From the NCBI GenBank assembly GCA_025618425.1, contig CM046850.1, positions 5,934,925 to 5,998,924 of the forward strand: a stretch of DNA of 64,000 nucleotides, in the 5' to 3' direction. Below the pieces are notes generated by a model. That model searched no databases. It saw nothing but the letters and a program-made list of their open reading frames with translations, and had not been told where the DNA came from. Position numbers and translations under genes: made by a program. This document shows positions 46,626-56,808 of the stretch, in pieces (position 1 is the first letter of the stretch; every line of letters starts with the position of its first letter). This stretch comes from Heliocidaris tuberculata (taxonomy: Eukaryota > Echinodermata > Echinoidea > Camarodonta > Echinometridae).

Positions 46626-48395
46626 TCAATCAATCTCATACATACTCACAAGATGGGATTTAAAATATTTTTTAAAACTCTTCAAAAAAGGAATATTTCT
46701 TAAAGTGTTTGGGATATTGTTCCATACTACTGGACCTTTAAAAAAAATTGAATTTTTGGAAACATTTGTTCTAATTTTGGGCAAATGAAAATTGGAGGCA
46801 TTACGAGTCTTGTAATCATGAATACTACAATTTAAGGAAAATTTTGAAATTATGTAAGGCGGTAATAGACCTTTTGAACACATGAACATAAAAATGGCAA
46901 TATTGAAAATATTTACATCATATACATTTAACATATTTAACTGGTTGAAAATTGGTAATGAGTGGGCATTATATGGCACATTGGAAATTATACGAACTGC
47001 TTTTTTCTGGAGTATGAATAATCTAGTCATGAAGTAATCAGACCCATTAGCCCAAGCAATGTTACAATAATTAATGTGTGACAAAATCATTGAATGATAT
47101 AACATAATCAAAATATATCTGGGGAAATGTTTTAACCGAAAAAGAACACCCACACATTTTGCAATGCGATTGCAAACGACACCAATATGTTCATGCCAAG
47201 TCAATTTTTCATCTATATATACACCAAGAAATTTAACAACAGAAGTCCGAGATACATTCTGACCATTGAAACTTACAGTCAGATTATTGTCATCAATTTT
47301 TCTCTTAGTAAATATAATAAATTGTGTCTTTTTTACATTTAATACTAATTTATTGTTCACCAACCAATCATTCAATTTAATTAACTCATTATTAAACATA
47401 CTTATCAATAAACTTAAATTTGGGTTTGACATGAATACACTGGTGTCGTCTGCAAATAAAATGAAATGCAAAAGTTGCGAGGAACTAATAATGTCATTAA
47501 TATAAATCAGGAAAAGTAACGGGCCAAGTGTAGAACCCTGGGGCACTCCGCATCGAATCGGCATATACGAAGATTTATGATTGTCAAAATTAATAAACTG
47601 AGAGCGATTAGATAAATAACTTCTAAATAAAGATAACAAAATTCCACGAACACCATAAGTTTCTAATTTATTCAACAAAATAGAATGATCCAAAGTATCA
47701 AAGGCTTTACTTAAATCAAGGAATAAACCAATCATATAATTCCTTGAATCTATCGCATGTGAAACTTTATCAATAAAATCAAGGAGAGCCAACGATGCGG
47801 AGTGACCCGAGCGAAACCCATATTGATTGCTAAATAAAATATTACATGAAGAAAAAAACTTATATAATCGTTTGTACAAACATTTTTCAAAAATCTTCGA
47901 AAATAATGGAAGAACAGAAATAGGACGATAATTTGTCATATCATTGATATTACCATTTTTGAAAATTGGGATAACCTTTGCTATTTTTAGCTTGTCTGGA
48001 AATATACCATTTGTGATAGATGAATTAAAAATAGAACAAAGGGGTACAGAAATCAAATTAATTATTCGTTTCACGACATAAATGTCGATACCATCATATC
48101 CTGCACTAGTTCCATTCTTTAAAGCAGTTACAATATTGATAATTTCTTTACAGGTGATAGGGGAGAAATAGGCAGATTTATCATTTCTCGGTAACTGTTG
48201 GTGGTAATTGTTGTTACAAAATTGATCACTATTTATTAAGTTAAAACCAATATTTACAAAATAATTATTAAACATTTCAGATATTTCTTGTTTATTTGTA
48301 ACTATCTCACCATCAACAATAAGTCTGTCAACACACTGCTTAGAACTGAACTTGACACCTAATGCTTCATTGATTGTTTTCCATGTTGCTTTCAT
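46626..48395 (-). CDS. LINE reverse transcriptase (broken ORF2, main part)
   Basis: 589 residues of non-LTR reverse transcriptase. Motifs seen: IFKNGNINDMTNYRPISVLP, KIFEKCLYKRL, NQYGFRSGHSAS, FLDLSKAFDTLDH, GVPQGSTLGPLLFLIYINDI, FADDTSVF (catalytic YxDD-equivalent) and VKFLGVYID. The C-terminus is FKGPVVWNNIPNTLRNIP, then a conserved SFKKYFK block, common in the CR1/Jockey/Daphne-Crack type. The product is disabled by the upstream frameshift and the loss of the endonuclease. Adenine-rich codon use fits a LINE, unlike the FMO exons. Confidence 0.92.
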   Translation of the reverse strand: MKATWKTINEALGVKFSSKQCVDRLIVDGEIVTNKQEISEMFNNYFVNIGFNLINSDQFCNNNYHQQLPRNDKSAYFSPITCKEIINIVTALKNGTSAGYDGIDIYVVKRIINLISVPLCSIFNSSITNGIFPDKLKIAKVIPIFKNGNINDMTNYRPISVLPLFSKIFEKCLYKRLYKFFSSCNILFSNQYGFRSGHSASLALLDFIDKVSHAIDSRNYMIGLFLDLSKAFDTLDHSILLNKLETYGVRGILLSLFRSYLSNRSQFINFDNHKSSYMPIRCGVPQGSTLGPLLFLIYINDIISSSQLLHFILFADDTSVFMSNPNLSLLISMFNNELIKLNDWLVNNKLVLNVKKTQFIIFTKRKIDDNNLTVSFNGQNVSRTSVVKFLGVYIDEKLTWHEHIGVVCNRIAKCVGVLFRLKHFPRYILIMLYHSMILSHINYCNIAWANGSDYFMTRLFILQKKAVRIISNVPYNAHSLPIFNQLNMLNVYDVNIFNIAIFMFMCSKGLLPPYIISKFSLNCSIHDYKTRNASNFHLPKIRTNVSKNSIFFKGPVVWNNIPNTLRNIPFLKSFKKYFKSHLVSMYEID

Positions 48396-48396
48396 A

Positions 48397-48786
48397 TTAC
48401 TTTGTCATGTTAAATCTATTCTTGTAATATTGAAATTTAGCCTTTTTTATCTCACTAGTGACCTTATTTCGATACTGTTTATATACGCCCTTCCTGTATT
48501 GAGTTGGATTTTTAATAAATTTTTTATATAAACGCCATTTTTTCTTTATCATTTTTGCGAGTTCACCATTAATCCAAAATTTATTTTTACGTTTATTTTT
48601 AACTTTTATTTCTTGTAAGGGAAAACATTCATCATATATGCGCAAAAACTTTGCCAAAAACTGATCGTAACTAACATTAGGTTCATCAGATTTTAAATTC
48701 CAACAGACATTTTTCAAACGCTGATTGAATACATTTATTGTCATGTGATTGTTCCTGTATATAGACACCCACAGAATTTCCAGCAT
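48397..48786 (-). pseudogene. LINE ORF2, upstream fragment in another frame
   Basis: 129 residues of the linker between endonuclease and RT (NKFWINGELAKMIKKKWRLY, KFQYYKNRFN). It ends FNMTK-stop while the next frame begins MKATWK. The usual sequence runs through, so two bases were lost or one was gained at AAGTAATATG. Confidence 0.85.
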
Positions 48787-49009
48787 TTCTTCTTAAAATT
48801 AATCAATTTCTTATTGGTCCTATAGAAACCTACAGGATTATCGGTCCCATAGACACCCACATGAATTCTATGGGTCCTATATACAATTTCCATATAGAAA
48901 CCTATAGAGACCTATAAAAAAGAGACCTAGTCTCTATGGGACCTATAAAATAGAAATTCTGTTTATGGGATTTTCGACCTGGGACAGTCACACATAGGAA
49001 TGGGCCTAT

Positions 49010-49300
49010 GAGATAAAAAGAAAGAGAGAAATTAGCGGGAGAACTATAGATACATACAATTATAAAGAGAAAGATAGAGACATAGAGAGAAAGAGAGTTA
49101 CATACATGTATGTAGATAAGGAGAAAGACAGAGAGAAAGAGAGCACTAGATACATGTAATTATAAAGGGAAATAGGAAGAGAGAGAGAGTGTACATATAT
49201 GTACATATAGATAAAAAGAAAGACCGAGAGAGAGAGAGAGGGAGAGAGAGAGCACTAGATACATGTAATTATTGAGAGAAATAGGAAGAGAGACACATAG
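49010..49300. repeat. GAGA / TACATGTAATTATAAAG minisatellite, left part
   Basis: Units of about 100 bp: TACATGTAATTATAAAG, a GA-rich stretch (GAGAAAGACAGAGAGA) and GAGCACTAGA. It continues at 50,373-50,660 beyond the Tc1-like element. Confidence 0.8.
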
Positions 49301-49301
49301 A

Positions 49302-49333
49302 TACATATATATATATATATATATATTGACACC

Positions 49334-49375
<42 letters not shown>
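49302..49375. repeat. (TA)n microsatellite
   Basis: Two TA runs split by TGACACCCACA. Confidence 0.9.
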
Positions 49376-49378
<3 letters not shown>

Positions 49379-49606
49379 AGAAAGACAGAGATTTGTTGTT
49401 GATTAGTGTTATATGGCAATCAGTCAATTTTGACTATCACCAACAAATTTTTTCTTATATTTCTTTAACAGACTTTAATCATATGCATAATATAATTATG
49501 TATATGATTAAAGAGAGATTTGGGGGTAGTAATTACAAAAAAAAAAGTTACATATTTTCATTGTTTTTAAAGATAAAATGGTATCATGCCAGGTTACTGA
49601 GCACTA

Positions 49607-50372
49607 CAGTGTGAGTCAGAAAAAAAAAGTTACACTTTTTAAAATGCTTGTATTACAAATTATAATAGAAATATCTTGCACCACAGATACACAGAATAAC
49701 TCTTCCAGTTTTATTTGATACCACATTTGTGGGGAATCAGTAATGAATTTACTGGATATGAATCAATTAATGTGTCTGGGTGAAAACCCATTTGTGCCAA
49801 TATCAACAATGCCTTGCCTGATTTGGATTCCACTGCACAATGAGCAAGAAAGCCTGCGAGAAGACAGGCAGACACTTTGTAGGGCCATGGCAGCGATGCT
49901 CCATCAAGCTCAGAAATGCATCGAGAGAAAGGGACGCCATGTGGAAGCCCGGTGTGGATCGAAGATTGAAAGCTATGTCCAAGTGCCCAAAATGACTATG
50001 AAAAGGACTTTTCAGTGAAGATCACTGAATGTTATTATTTCTGGCTTTATATATTTATTCATTTATTTATTGGTTCTCATGTTTATTTGTCTTGATAAAA
50101 CATATGAATAAACTTTACGTTTATTGTTTGTGTGAATGTTGTTGTCTCTGTTTCAGCAGGTAATCATACGACTTGGCGCAAATGAGTTTTGACCATCTTT
50201 CAAACAATGGCTGTTGTGCTCTCAGTGGTAACAGCAACATTGAAACAAATGTTACCAAACAACAAAGGAATTCATACTCTATCCATACATTCTAAAAAAA
50301 TACTCTGTTAATCCCACATTTTAAAAACAATACTCAATTCAAAAAGTGTAACATTTTTTCTGACTCACACTA
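49607..50372. mobile_element. Tc1/mariner-like element, TA target, inactive
   Basis: CAGTGTGAGTCAGAAAAAAAA then GTTACACTTTTT on the left; AAAAAGTGTAACATTTTTTC then TGACTCACACT on the right, flanked by TA. 766 bp, so internally deleted. It sits inside the GAGA minisatellite. Confidence 0.87.
49743..50018 (+). pseudogene. Tc1-like transposase C-terminal remnant
   Basis: 91 residues inside the TIRs. The end LCRAMAAMLHQAQKCIERKG then RHVEA resembles the last helix and GGH-type end of Tc1/mariner transposases. The catalytic D,D,E/D part is not present. Identification rests on position and a weak C-terminal resemblance. Confidence 0.5.
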
Positions 50373-50660
50373 TAGATACATGTAATCATAAAAAGAAACA
50401 GAGACATATGTGGAAAGAGAGATACGTACATATAGATAAAGAGAAAGACAGAGAGATGGAGACCACTACATATATGTAATTATAAAGAGAAAGATAAACA
50501 GAGACATACCTAGAAAGAGAGATACATACATATAAAGAGAAAGACAAAAACAGAGATGGCATGTACCAGATACATAGACAGAGAAACAGAGAAAGACACA
50601 CAAAGAGAAAAATAAGAGATACTTTCAGAGAGATAAAGGGAGAGGGAGAAAGAGAAGGAT
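50373..50660. repeat. GAGA minisatellite, right part
   Basis: Continuation of the 49.0-49.3-kb array (TACATGTAATTATAAAGAGA, GAGAAAGACAGAGAGAT). Confidence 0.8.
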
Positions 50661-50785
50661 ATCAAAAAAAGGAGAGGGTAAAATACTGTTTGTGCATTGT
50701 AATATACAAATCCACTCAATGGAATATAAAAAAACAGAAATTAGATTTTTTTTCCTTCTTTTAATACCATGAAGGCACAAGCAAT

Positions 50786-50895
50786 ACTTACATAAATGCA
50801 ATATCTTGCTTTTTCATATAAAAACGCTGAAGTTGGAAAATACCTTATACTATATGAATAATACATGTACCTGTAGTTATAAAAAATATATACTT
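50786..50895. repeat. Short duplicated block, copy 1
   Basis: TACTTACATAAATGCAAT, CTTTTTCATA, AAGTTGGAAAATA and TAGTTATAAAAAATATAT recur in order at 51,577-51,692. Confidence 0.8.
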
Positions 50896-50994
50896 CTATG
50901 CAAGTACTGGCAGAAAATTTGTAATTCTTATCTGACTCGTTGATAAGAGCACACAAGGTAAATACAAAATAACAACGTACAAAAACAAACGGAG

Positions 50995-51190
50995 ATGTGA
51001 GTTGGTCTAATGGTCACCTCCGCGGTCAGCTCTCTGATTTCGCCTACAAACGGACTCTGATCAGACCCAGGTTCTAAACTGAGATATGTCTTTTGGATGG
51101 TCATATCTGAATTAATACACATCTGTAAAATTACACACATGCACACGCGCACACACGCACCCCCACACACACACACACACACACACAAGT
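50995..51190 (+). mobile_element. tRNA-derived SINE
   Basis: A box GTGAGTTGGTCTAATGGTCA, B box AGGTTCTAAACT, then TTTTGGATGGTCATATCTGA, ACACATCTGTAAAATTA and an AC-rich tail. Confidence 0.75.
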
Positions 51191-51400
51191 GATGGAGAGG
51201 TAAAAACAATTTGCCAATACCATCAAGTAGATGTTTATGTACAAATGAAGGGTTCAAAAAGGGAACTATTGGTATAATATCATAAAACAAACTTAATACA
51301 AACTTAAAGCAAACTTAATACAAACTTAAAACAAACTTAAAACAAACTTAAAACTGCATTATATTAAGCCATTACCTACTGGAACCAGGTGTTTCCTATA

Positions 51401-51827
51401 CAGTGGAACCTCGTTATAAAGAAGACTGTTGTAACAAACTCTCGTTAAAACAAGGTTATTTTGCAGGCCCAACTCCTTTGTATTCTATTGTTTTTTAGCC
51501 CTGATATAACAAGGTTTCGATATAAAGAGGTAATTTCCTTGGTCCCAAGGAGTTTGTTATAACGGAGTTCCAGTGTACTTACATAAATGCAATCTTACTT
51601 TTTCATAGAAAAAAGCTGAGGGTTGGAAAATATCCTACCCATGTTATATGAATAATATACCTGTACATGTACATGTAGTTATAAAAAATATATGTAACAA
51701 ACTCTCGTTATAACAAGGTGATTTTGCTGGTCCCACTTCTTTGCATTTCCTTATTTTTTTAGCCCTGATATATATAAAGGGGTAATTTCCTTGGTCCCAA
51801 GGATTTTATTATAACGAGGTTCCACTG
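51401..51827. mobile_element. pogo-like MITE(s), CAGTGGAACCTCG ends
   Basis: CAGTGGAACCTCGTTATAA at the left after TA and TTATAACGAGGTTCCACTG at the right. An internal right-end copy (51,550-51,575) and a second partial unit show two elements in tandem, split by the duplicated block at 51,577-51,692. Confidence 0.8.
51577..51692. repeat. Short duplicated block, copy 2
   Basis: Copy of 50,786-50,895 lying between two pogo-like units. Confidence 0.8.
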
Positions 51828-51829
51828 TA

Positions 51830-53025
51830 TTATGCATATGGGAATGGCACTATTCCGTAGTCAACAATCAACAGGTTATAAACAAGGAATAAAATCAAGT
51901 ACAAATTAAACAAGTGATAGGCTAAAGCTTAACATGTCCAGTGAAGGTGCAATATTTTCTTTTGGCAAGAGTTGAAGTACAAAATGAATTACATTTTACA
52001 TTTATTTTATAACTATAAAGGTTGCCAAAAAGTATGTGCATCAAATAGCAAGCAGCTATGTAAGTGCCACATTCAACTGAACCATGTACATATTTTTATC
52101 TCAGTAAAAAAAAAAAGAATATGATTGTGGACAGCTTTCAAATCATAATCTAATTTGATGTAAGGATTACAGCTCTCTGACACATAGAGCATATTTTCAA
52201 GCACTTCAAGTATCTTTGGCTGGGTTGTCTGATTTTATGAATGTTATCATAAACAAATAACGGTCACTCAAAAGGGTTCAGCGGGTTCAAAGATAATCTT
52301 GAGTTCTGATAATGATGGAAAATGGATTCTCAGAGAACCAACCAAAACATATAATGAACATTCATTTTTCAAGACTTCAAATGAGACTAGGCACCACAAA
52401 ACGACCACCAAAAAGCAGCATTATGTGATTTTCAGTTAAAGCTCAATAAAGGTGTTTTTGGTCAGCATGGTCAAATATCATTTTTTTGTATTTCCTGAAA
52501 GAGTACATACTTTTTTCGAAGTAATATAAAACAATCTAAAAGTGGTACCTTGGACAGTTTTTTTTAGCAGACCTAAGTTGGTCTTCTCTGGAGTTTGTGC
52601 TATTTGTTTATGACCCTGAATACTCGTCTCATTTTGATTGTAGATATACAGTACATGTATAACATTACAGCAGAGTAACCTCTTGTACTGATACTTATCT
52701 AACATAATGAGCAGCATGTGCTCAATTAGTATGCCAAGTTTTAATAGAAATTTATATTGGTGAGTCAGAGCCCTTCAATAGACTGAAAACTTTAATCTCT
52801 TATTTCTCATAATTAGTAACACTCTGTGGGACTGGGCATTCTACTCTTTCTTCAGCGGGTTAGGAACAACCGATGCTAATGAGTTATATAACATTTTTAA
52901 GCCGAGAATCTCCTCTTTCATAATCATACCTTAACTAAAAATTCAGGTCTGGTGACTTTTTGGTGGTTTTGAGATTCCTGGTCACAAATGAAGGACATCT
53001 GCCAAATGATTTTGGTCGAAAAAAA
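51830..53025. other. Unassigned sequence
   Basis: No exon or repeat recognised; AT-rich single-copy-looking DNA. Confidence 0.4.
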
Positions 53026-53032
53026 AGTGATT

Positions 53033-53193
53033 CTGGGCCCTGGCCTGTTTCATAAAACTTGTTATCAATATAACGACTGCCTTATTTCTATGACAAATTT
53101 GCTCTCAGCCAATCAGATTCAAGGATTTCAGTAGCTTACAACAATGATTGTAACTTTCTATTGAAGACAATTTTTCTGAAACAGGGCCCAGAA
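53033..53193. mobile_element. MITE with CTGGGCCCTG ends
   Basis: CTGGGCCCTGGCCTGTTTCAT at the left and TTTTCTGAAACAGGGCCCAG at the right. Related ends occur at 29.33 kb. Confidence 0.7.
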
Positions 53194-53332
53194 GTAGCTG
53201 AGTAAGGAGCAAAGAAAGGTGAGGAAACCAAGAGAGTTGTCCCGACAGAGGTGCTTAACCAATTACCTACGGGAACCGGGTGGTCCGTGTATAAAGCCTA
53301 TATAGGAATTAGAGAATTCTGTAACTAACGGG

Positions 53333-53747
53333 TTAACCCTTTCAAGACAATTGCCCACATTTTGTGGTTTGGCCTAATGACTTTTGATTCAGACCCCTAA
53401 AAAATATACCAGATGCACGAGTAGAAAGAGCAAAAATTTCTGCACATATTATGTCCATTTTTGTTACATGACCATATTGCGTTTGATGCCAGGAATTTCA
53501 AAAATGAGAATAAACTTTAAAATCCTTAAATTGGCAACATATTGAGAGGTTCAAAATCATTGTTTTTAATCAAAATTTGCAATTTTTTAACTATTTGACA
53601 AAATACCAAACCATGTATATTGTTTTCAAAGACATTACACCTTATTCGAACCATGTAGCACTGACAGAGAAATATTATTGTTGCCAATTTGAAGCACAAA
53701 ATGTGATCAATTTAGTCCTTAAATAATTGCTGTCCTGAAAGGGTTAA
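53333..53747. mobile_element. TTAA MITE, copy 2 of a matched pair
   Basis: TTAACCCTTTCAAGACAATTG to CTGTCCTGAAAGGGTTAA. Co-linear with 15,399-15,814. Confidence 0.88.
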
Positions 53748-54013
53748 CACTTGTTCTCTACATGCATATGCATGTGAAAATGAGTTTTGGAGGTTTTTTC
53801 AATGAATGCAATTTCCAGCAAGATTTTGTTACATGTAGTTACAGGTTAGAGAATATCCTGCATTACAAATAATTCACTATCAGTTTCAGACTTTCAGCCA
53901 GCTTCTCCCAAAATAGAATTCCTTTACCAGAGCTCAAATTAGCTTTAAAAAAAAACAAACATGTAAAATATTTTTCAAAAATAATCAAATTCGTGTACAA
54001 GTGGAAATGTATT

Positions 54014-55244
54014 CACTGGCGTAAATCCTAGGGGGATGGGGGGGGGGGGGGGGGATATATCCCGCCACTTTTCGAGGAGGGGGGGAGGATGGCCTGTACA
54101 ATCATCCCCCCCCTCACTTTTCACGAAAGAAATGAAAAAATATATGCTACTAGATAATTGTTTTACTGGCGAAAATTCTCCCTGAAATGCTGCTAAACAC
54201 TTGAATTGAATCAACTTTAATTTTAAAAATGCTAATAAAGGGCCTGCTCACCATTGCCATACGAAAGACCTATGCCATTATCATAAAATTGAAAAAAAGA
54301 AAAAAGAATGCCGTTCCCTTCTAATCATGATATGTACATGGGCAAGTGGTTAAGATGGAAAGTCAAAAATGTAACTTTCCACGCATATTAGCATTCCGAT
54401 CATATCTAAAATAACTTTACTTTTCATCAGGTTGGGGTGAGACTGCTTCTCCCCTCCCCCCCCCCCTCTCTCTCTCTGTGTTTCTCTCTCACTCTCCACG
54501 GTCTCAACTTCTGTCTGGAAAGTGGTATTATCATGGTCATTATAATAATTGTATTTGATTTTTCCCTGAGAATGTACAGAAATTTTTAAAGCAACAAAGT
54601 CTGAAATAAATTAAAGAGATTTCATCTGATTTTATACATCATGTTCAAGACTCTTCTTCACTCTTCTAGAATGACGCATCATTTGAAGAAAATCAGATGT
54701 TTGTAGACGTTGATTAGAGGTGTGTGCGCGTGTGAGTGTGTGTGGGGGTGTGTGTGTGTGTATGTGCGCCCATTTAAAGCGATGACATATGCATGAACTT
54801 TACATTCGGACCGATGACACACAGCGAACCGATGACGTCATCGGTTGGCAGACCTGCGCAGTTAGACCCAAATTACATGCTTTTGCATATAGGGGTAGGT
54901 CATCAGTTAGTGTTACACTAACAAGTCGTCGGTTGTATAGTAAAATTTCAGTCGGGTCATCGGTTATGCGGTTGAATTCTACACACACAGGTCATCGGTT
55001 ATGCGGTCAAATTCTAGGTTGTAAAAGATGTCATCGGTTAATATGCGCGCACAGGTATGCGTGTGTATGGGGGGTGTGGATGGGTGTTAGATTGAATGTG
55101 AATGATATGGGAGGGGTATATGCCTATGGGTGTTTTTTGAATGACAAAACGTGCCCCGTGTTTGTCAAACAAGATCATGTTGGCAAATTATTTCAACCCC
55201 CTGCCCCCCCCCCCCCCCCTCCTCGATACGGATTTATGCCACTG
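54014..55244. mobile_element. hAT-like element, 8-bp TSD, 1.2 kb
   Basis: CACTGGCGTAAATCC and GGATTTATGCCACTG ends, flanks AATGTATT (54006-54013) and AATGTATA (55245-55252). G and C runs lie just inside each end. It contains a nested word element at 54.76-55.05 kb. No transposase. Confidence 0.82.
54762..55046. mobile_element. Word element GTCATCGGTTATGCGG, nested
   Basis: Ends TGTGCGCCCATTTAAAGCG and the inverse of TGTGCGCGCATATTAACCG, then GATGACAT. The interior repeats GTCATCGGTT and AACCGATGAC, including the perfect 20-bp palindrome AACCGATGACGTCATCGGTT near 54,827. Confidence 0.72.
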
Positions 55245-55645
55245 AATGTATAATACAACATAAATCAGTGAGAAAATCAGGAGAAAATACAGGGGAAAAA
55301 GGTCTTATTGATCAGATGTGTACATAAAAAGAATACAACATATAGACTCATATCATTGATTACTACTCAGTAACACAAAGATACCCAAAATAAATTAACA
55401 ATGTAACTGTACATGAAGAAAAATAACAACAGAATGACTACTACATGCAAATTAATAACTTTAACCAATGTATTAAACCTGGGAGAGATAAAACAAATTC
55501 ACATCGAGATCTTCAAAAAGTTAATTGCCAGAGCAGCTGAGAGGAATTTTAATCTCAACTTCAACTAATGTCAGGTGAGAATAAGAAAAGAAAGAGTCAA
55601 TATAGTCAAGGGTAGGTATGGAAAGTTGGTAAACCTCTTTTTCTA

Positions 55646-55966
55646 GGGTTACAATTTACACGTCATTTTTCTAAAGGTTCATAATTCTGAAAATGTAATT
55701 GAACCCTACGACATTTTTCGGAAATCAGAACCTTCTTAGTAATGAACCTTATTTCATTTTCGGAATTATGTACCCTTTTTCATTTTCGGAATTATGAACC
55801 TGCAGATAAATGAACCTTCGGAATAACAAATCTTTGGAATTATGATCCTTTGGAGTAAAGCAACACACGTGTTTGGAATTACGAACCCTATTTCATTTTC
55901 GGTATGGCAATTTAGTGTTTCAGAATGATGAATCTTTGGAAATACCAACCTTTGGAAAACCAGGAC
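55646..55966. mobile_element. Foldback element C of the TTCGGAATTATGAACC family
   Basis: ACGTCATTTTTCTAAAGG then TTCATAATTCTGAAAATG on the left; TTCGGAATTATGAACC units and CCTTTGGAAAACC on the right. Third copy of the family. Confidence 0.72.
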
Positions 55967-56808
55967 CCCCCTCCTCTAATATTCTACAGTTGACCACCAA
56001 AAGGAATATCCTTTTTCATTACATATCTGAAGTTCAAGCAGATTAAACTCATATAATAGTTTTGATTCAGTTTTAATCAAAACTTTATACAATGTTAACT
56101 GCTCTCACGAATTGTTTCACTAATATTAGAAAAATAAAAGAAACAGATCAATGAAAATCTAATAAGAAATAAAAAAATTATGAATTTTTGAAGTTGTAAT
56201 CAGTCAAAAACAAATTCGCAACTTCCTATTAAACTTATCTTGCAAGCTCCTCTCCCATTTGCCCTATACTTATAAAAAAAAAATCATAAATTTTTATTTT
56301 CTCTAAAGACTAGCACATCAATGATGTGGCGCTCATCCGGCATGCAGCAAAGAAATTGATGCAATTTGTACTTTGAACACAGTAGACATTGTAATGAATC
56401 GATGAAATGTACATGTATTGGTTACATGCATGTACAGATGATGAAGTGCCTATTGCAGATCTGGCTAAATGTGGTTTTGGAAGGAGACAGTGACATGTAG
56501 ATATGAATGAAAGTCTGGAAATTGACAACTCAAGTTGCACGACTTCAGTTAAAAGATTTTGGGGAATGTAAATTTTAATAGTTTTACTGTGTGACAGAGA
56601 AATTTGAAATAAAGCATAAAGTTAGTCAAGGTGAGGTATCTCTACCAACTGTGAAATCTTTATTGAGAGAGATTTGAAGGTTAAGATTTGTAATAAAAGA
56701 GAAAAGCACTGAATGACATAAGTTATGCATTGGTGTAAAAAAAGAATTTTAAGGTTGGGACATTTAAGGGAGGCTTCAGTGCATTGTCCCTCATTGTTTC
56801 AAGTCTTT

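Larger units (their letters stand above)
46305..48805 (-). mobile_element. LINE, 5'-truncated and frameshifted
   Basis: A non-LTR retrotransposon on the minus strand. The 3' end is AATAAATGAATTGAATTGAATT, a short tandem tail typical of CR1/L2/Jockey-group LINEs. The endonuclease region is absent (5' truncation near 48,800). The reverse transcriptase is in one frame except for a frameshift at about 48,396-48,400. Confidence 0.9.
45171..48974. mobile_element. Word element CTATTGGTTT / AAACCAATAG with nested SINE and LINE
   Basis: Ends CAGGTCGAAAATCC and GGATTTTCGACCTG are inverted. The left 430 bp is built of TTTCTATTGG and CCTATTGGTT words plus complements (CCCATAGAAAACC). The right 170 bp is of CCTATAGAAACC and GGTCCTATA words. 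A SINE, AT-rich DNA and a LINE occupy the middle. The host repeat it interrupts is intact at 44.0-44.2 kb, which shows the insertion point at GACAC/GGACAG. Confidence 0.75.

Noticed and set aside
54789..55253. 154-residue plus frame at 54.8 kb
   Set aside because: Built from GTCATCGG words and a C run inside a hAT-like element; no domain.
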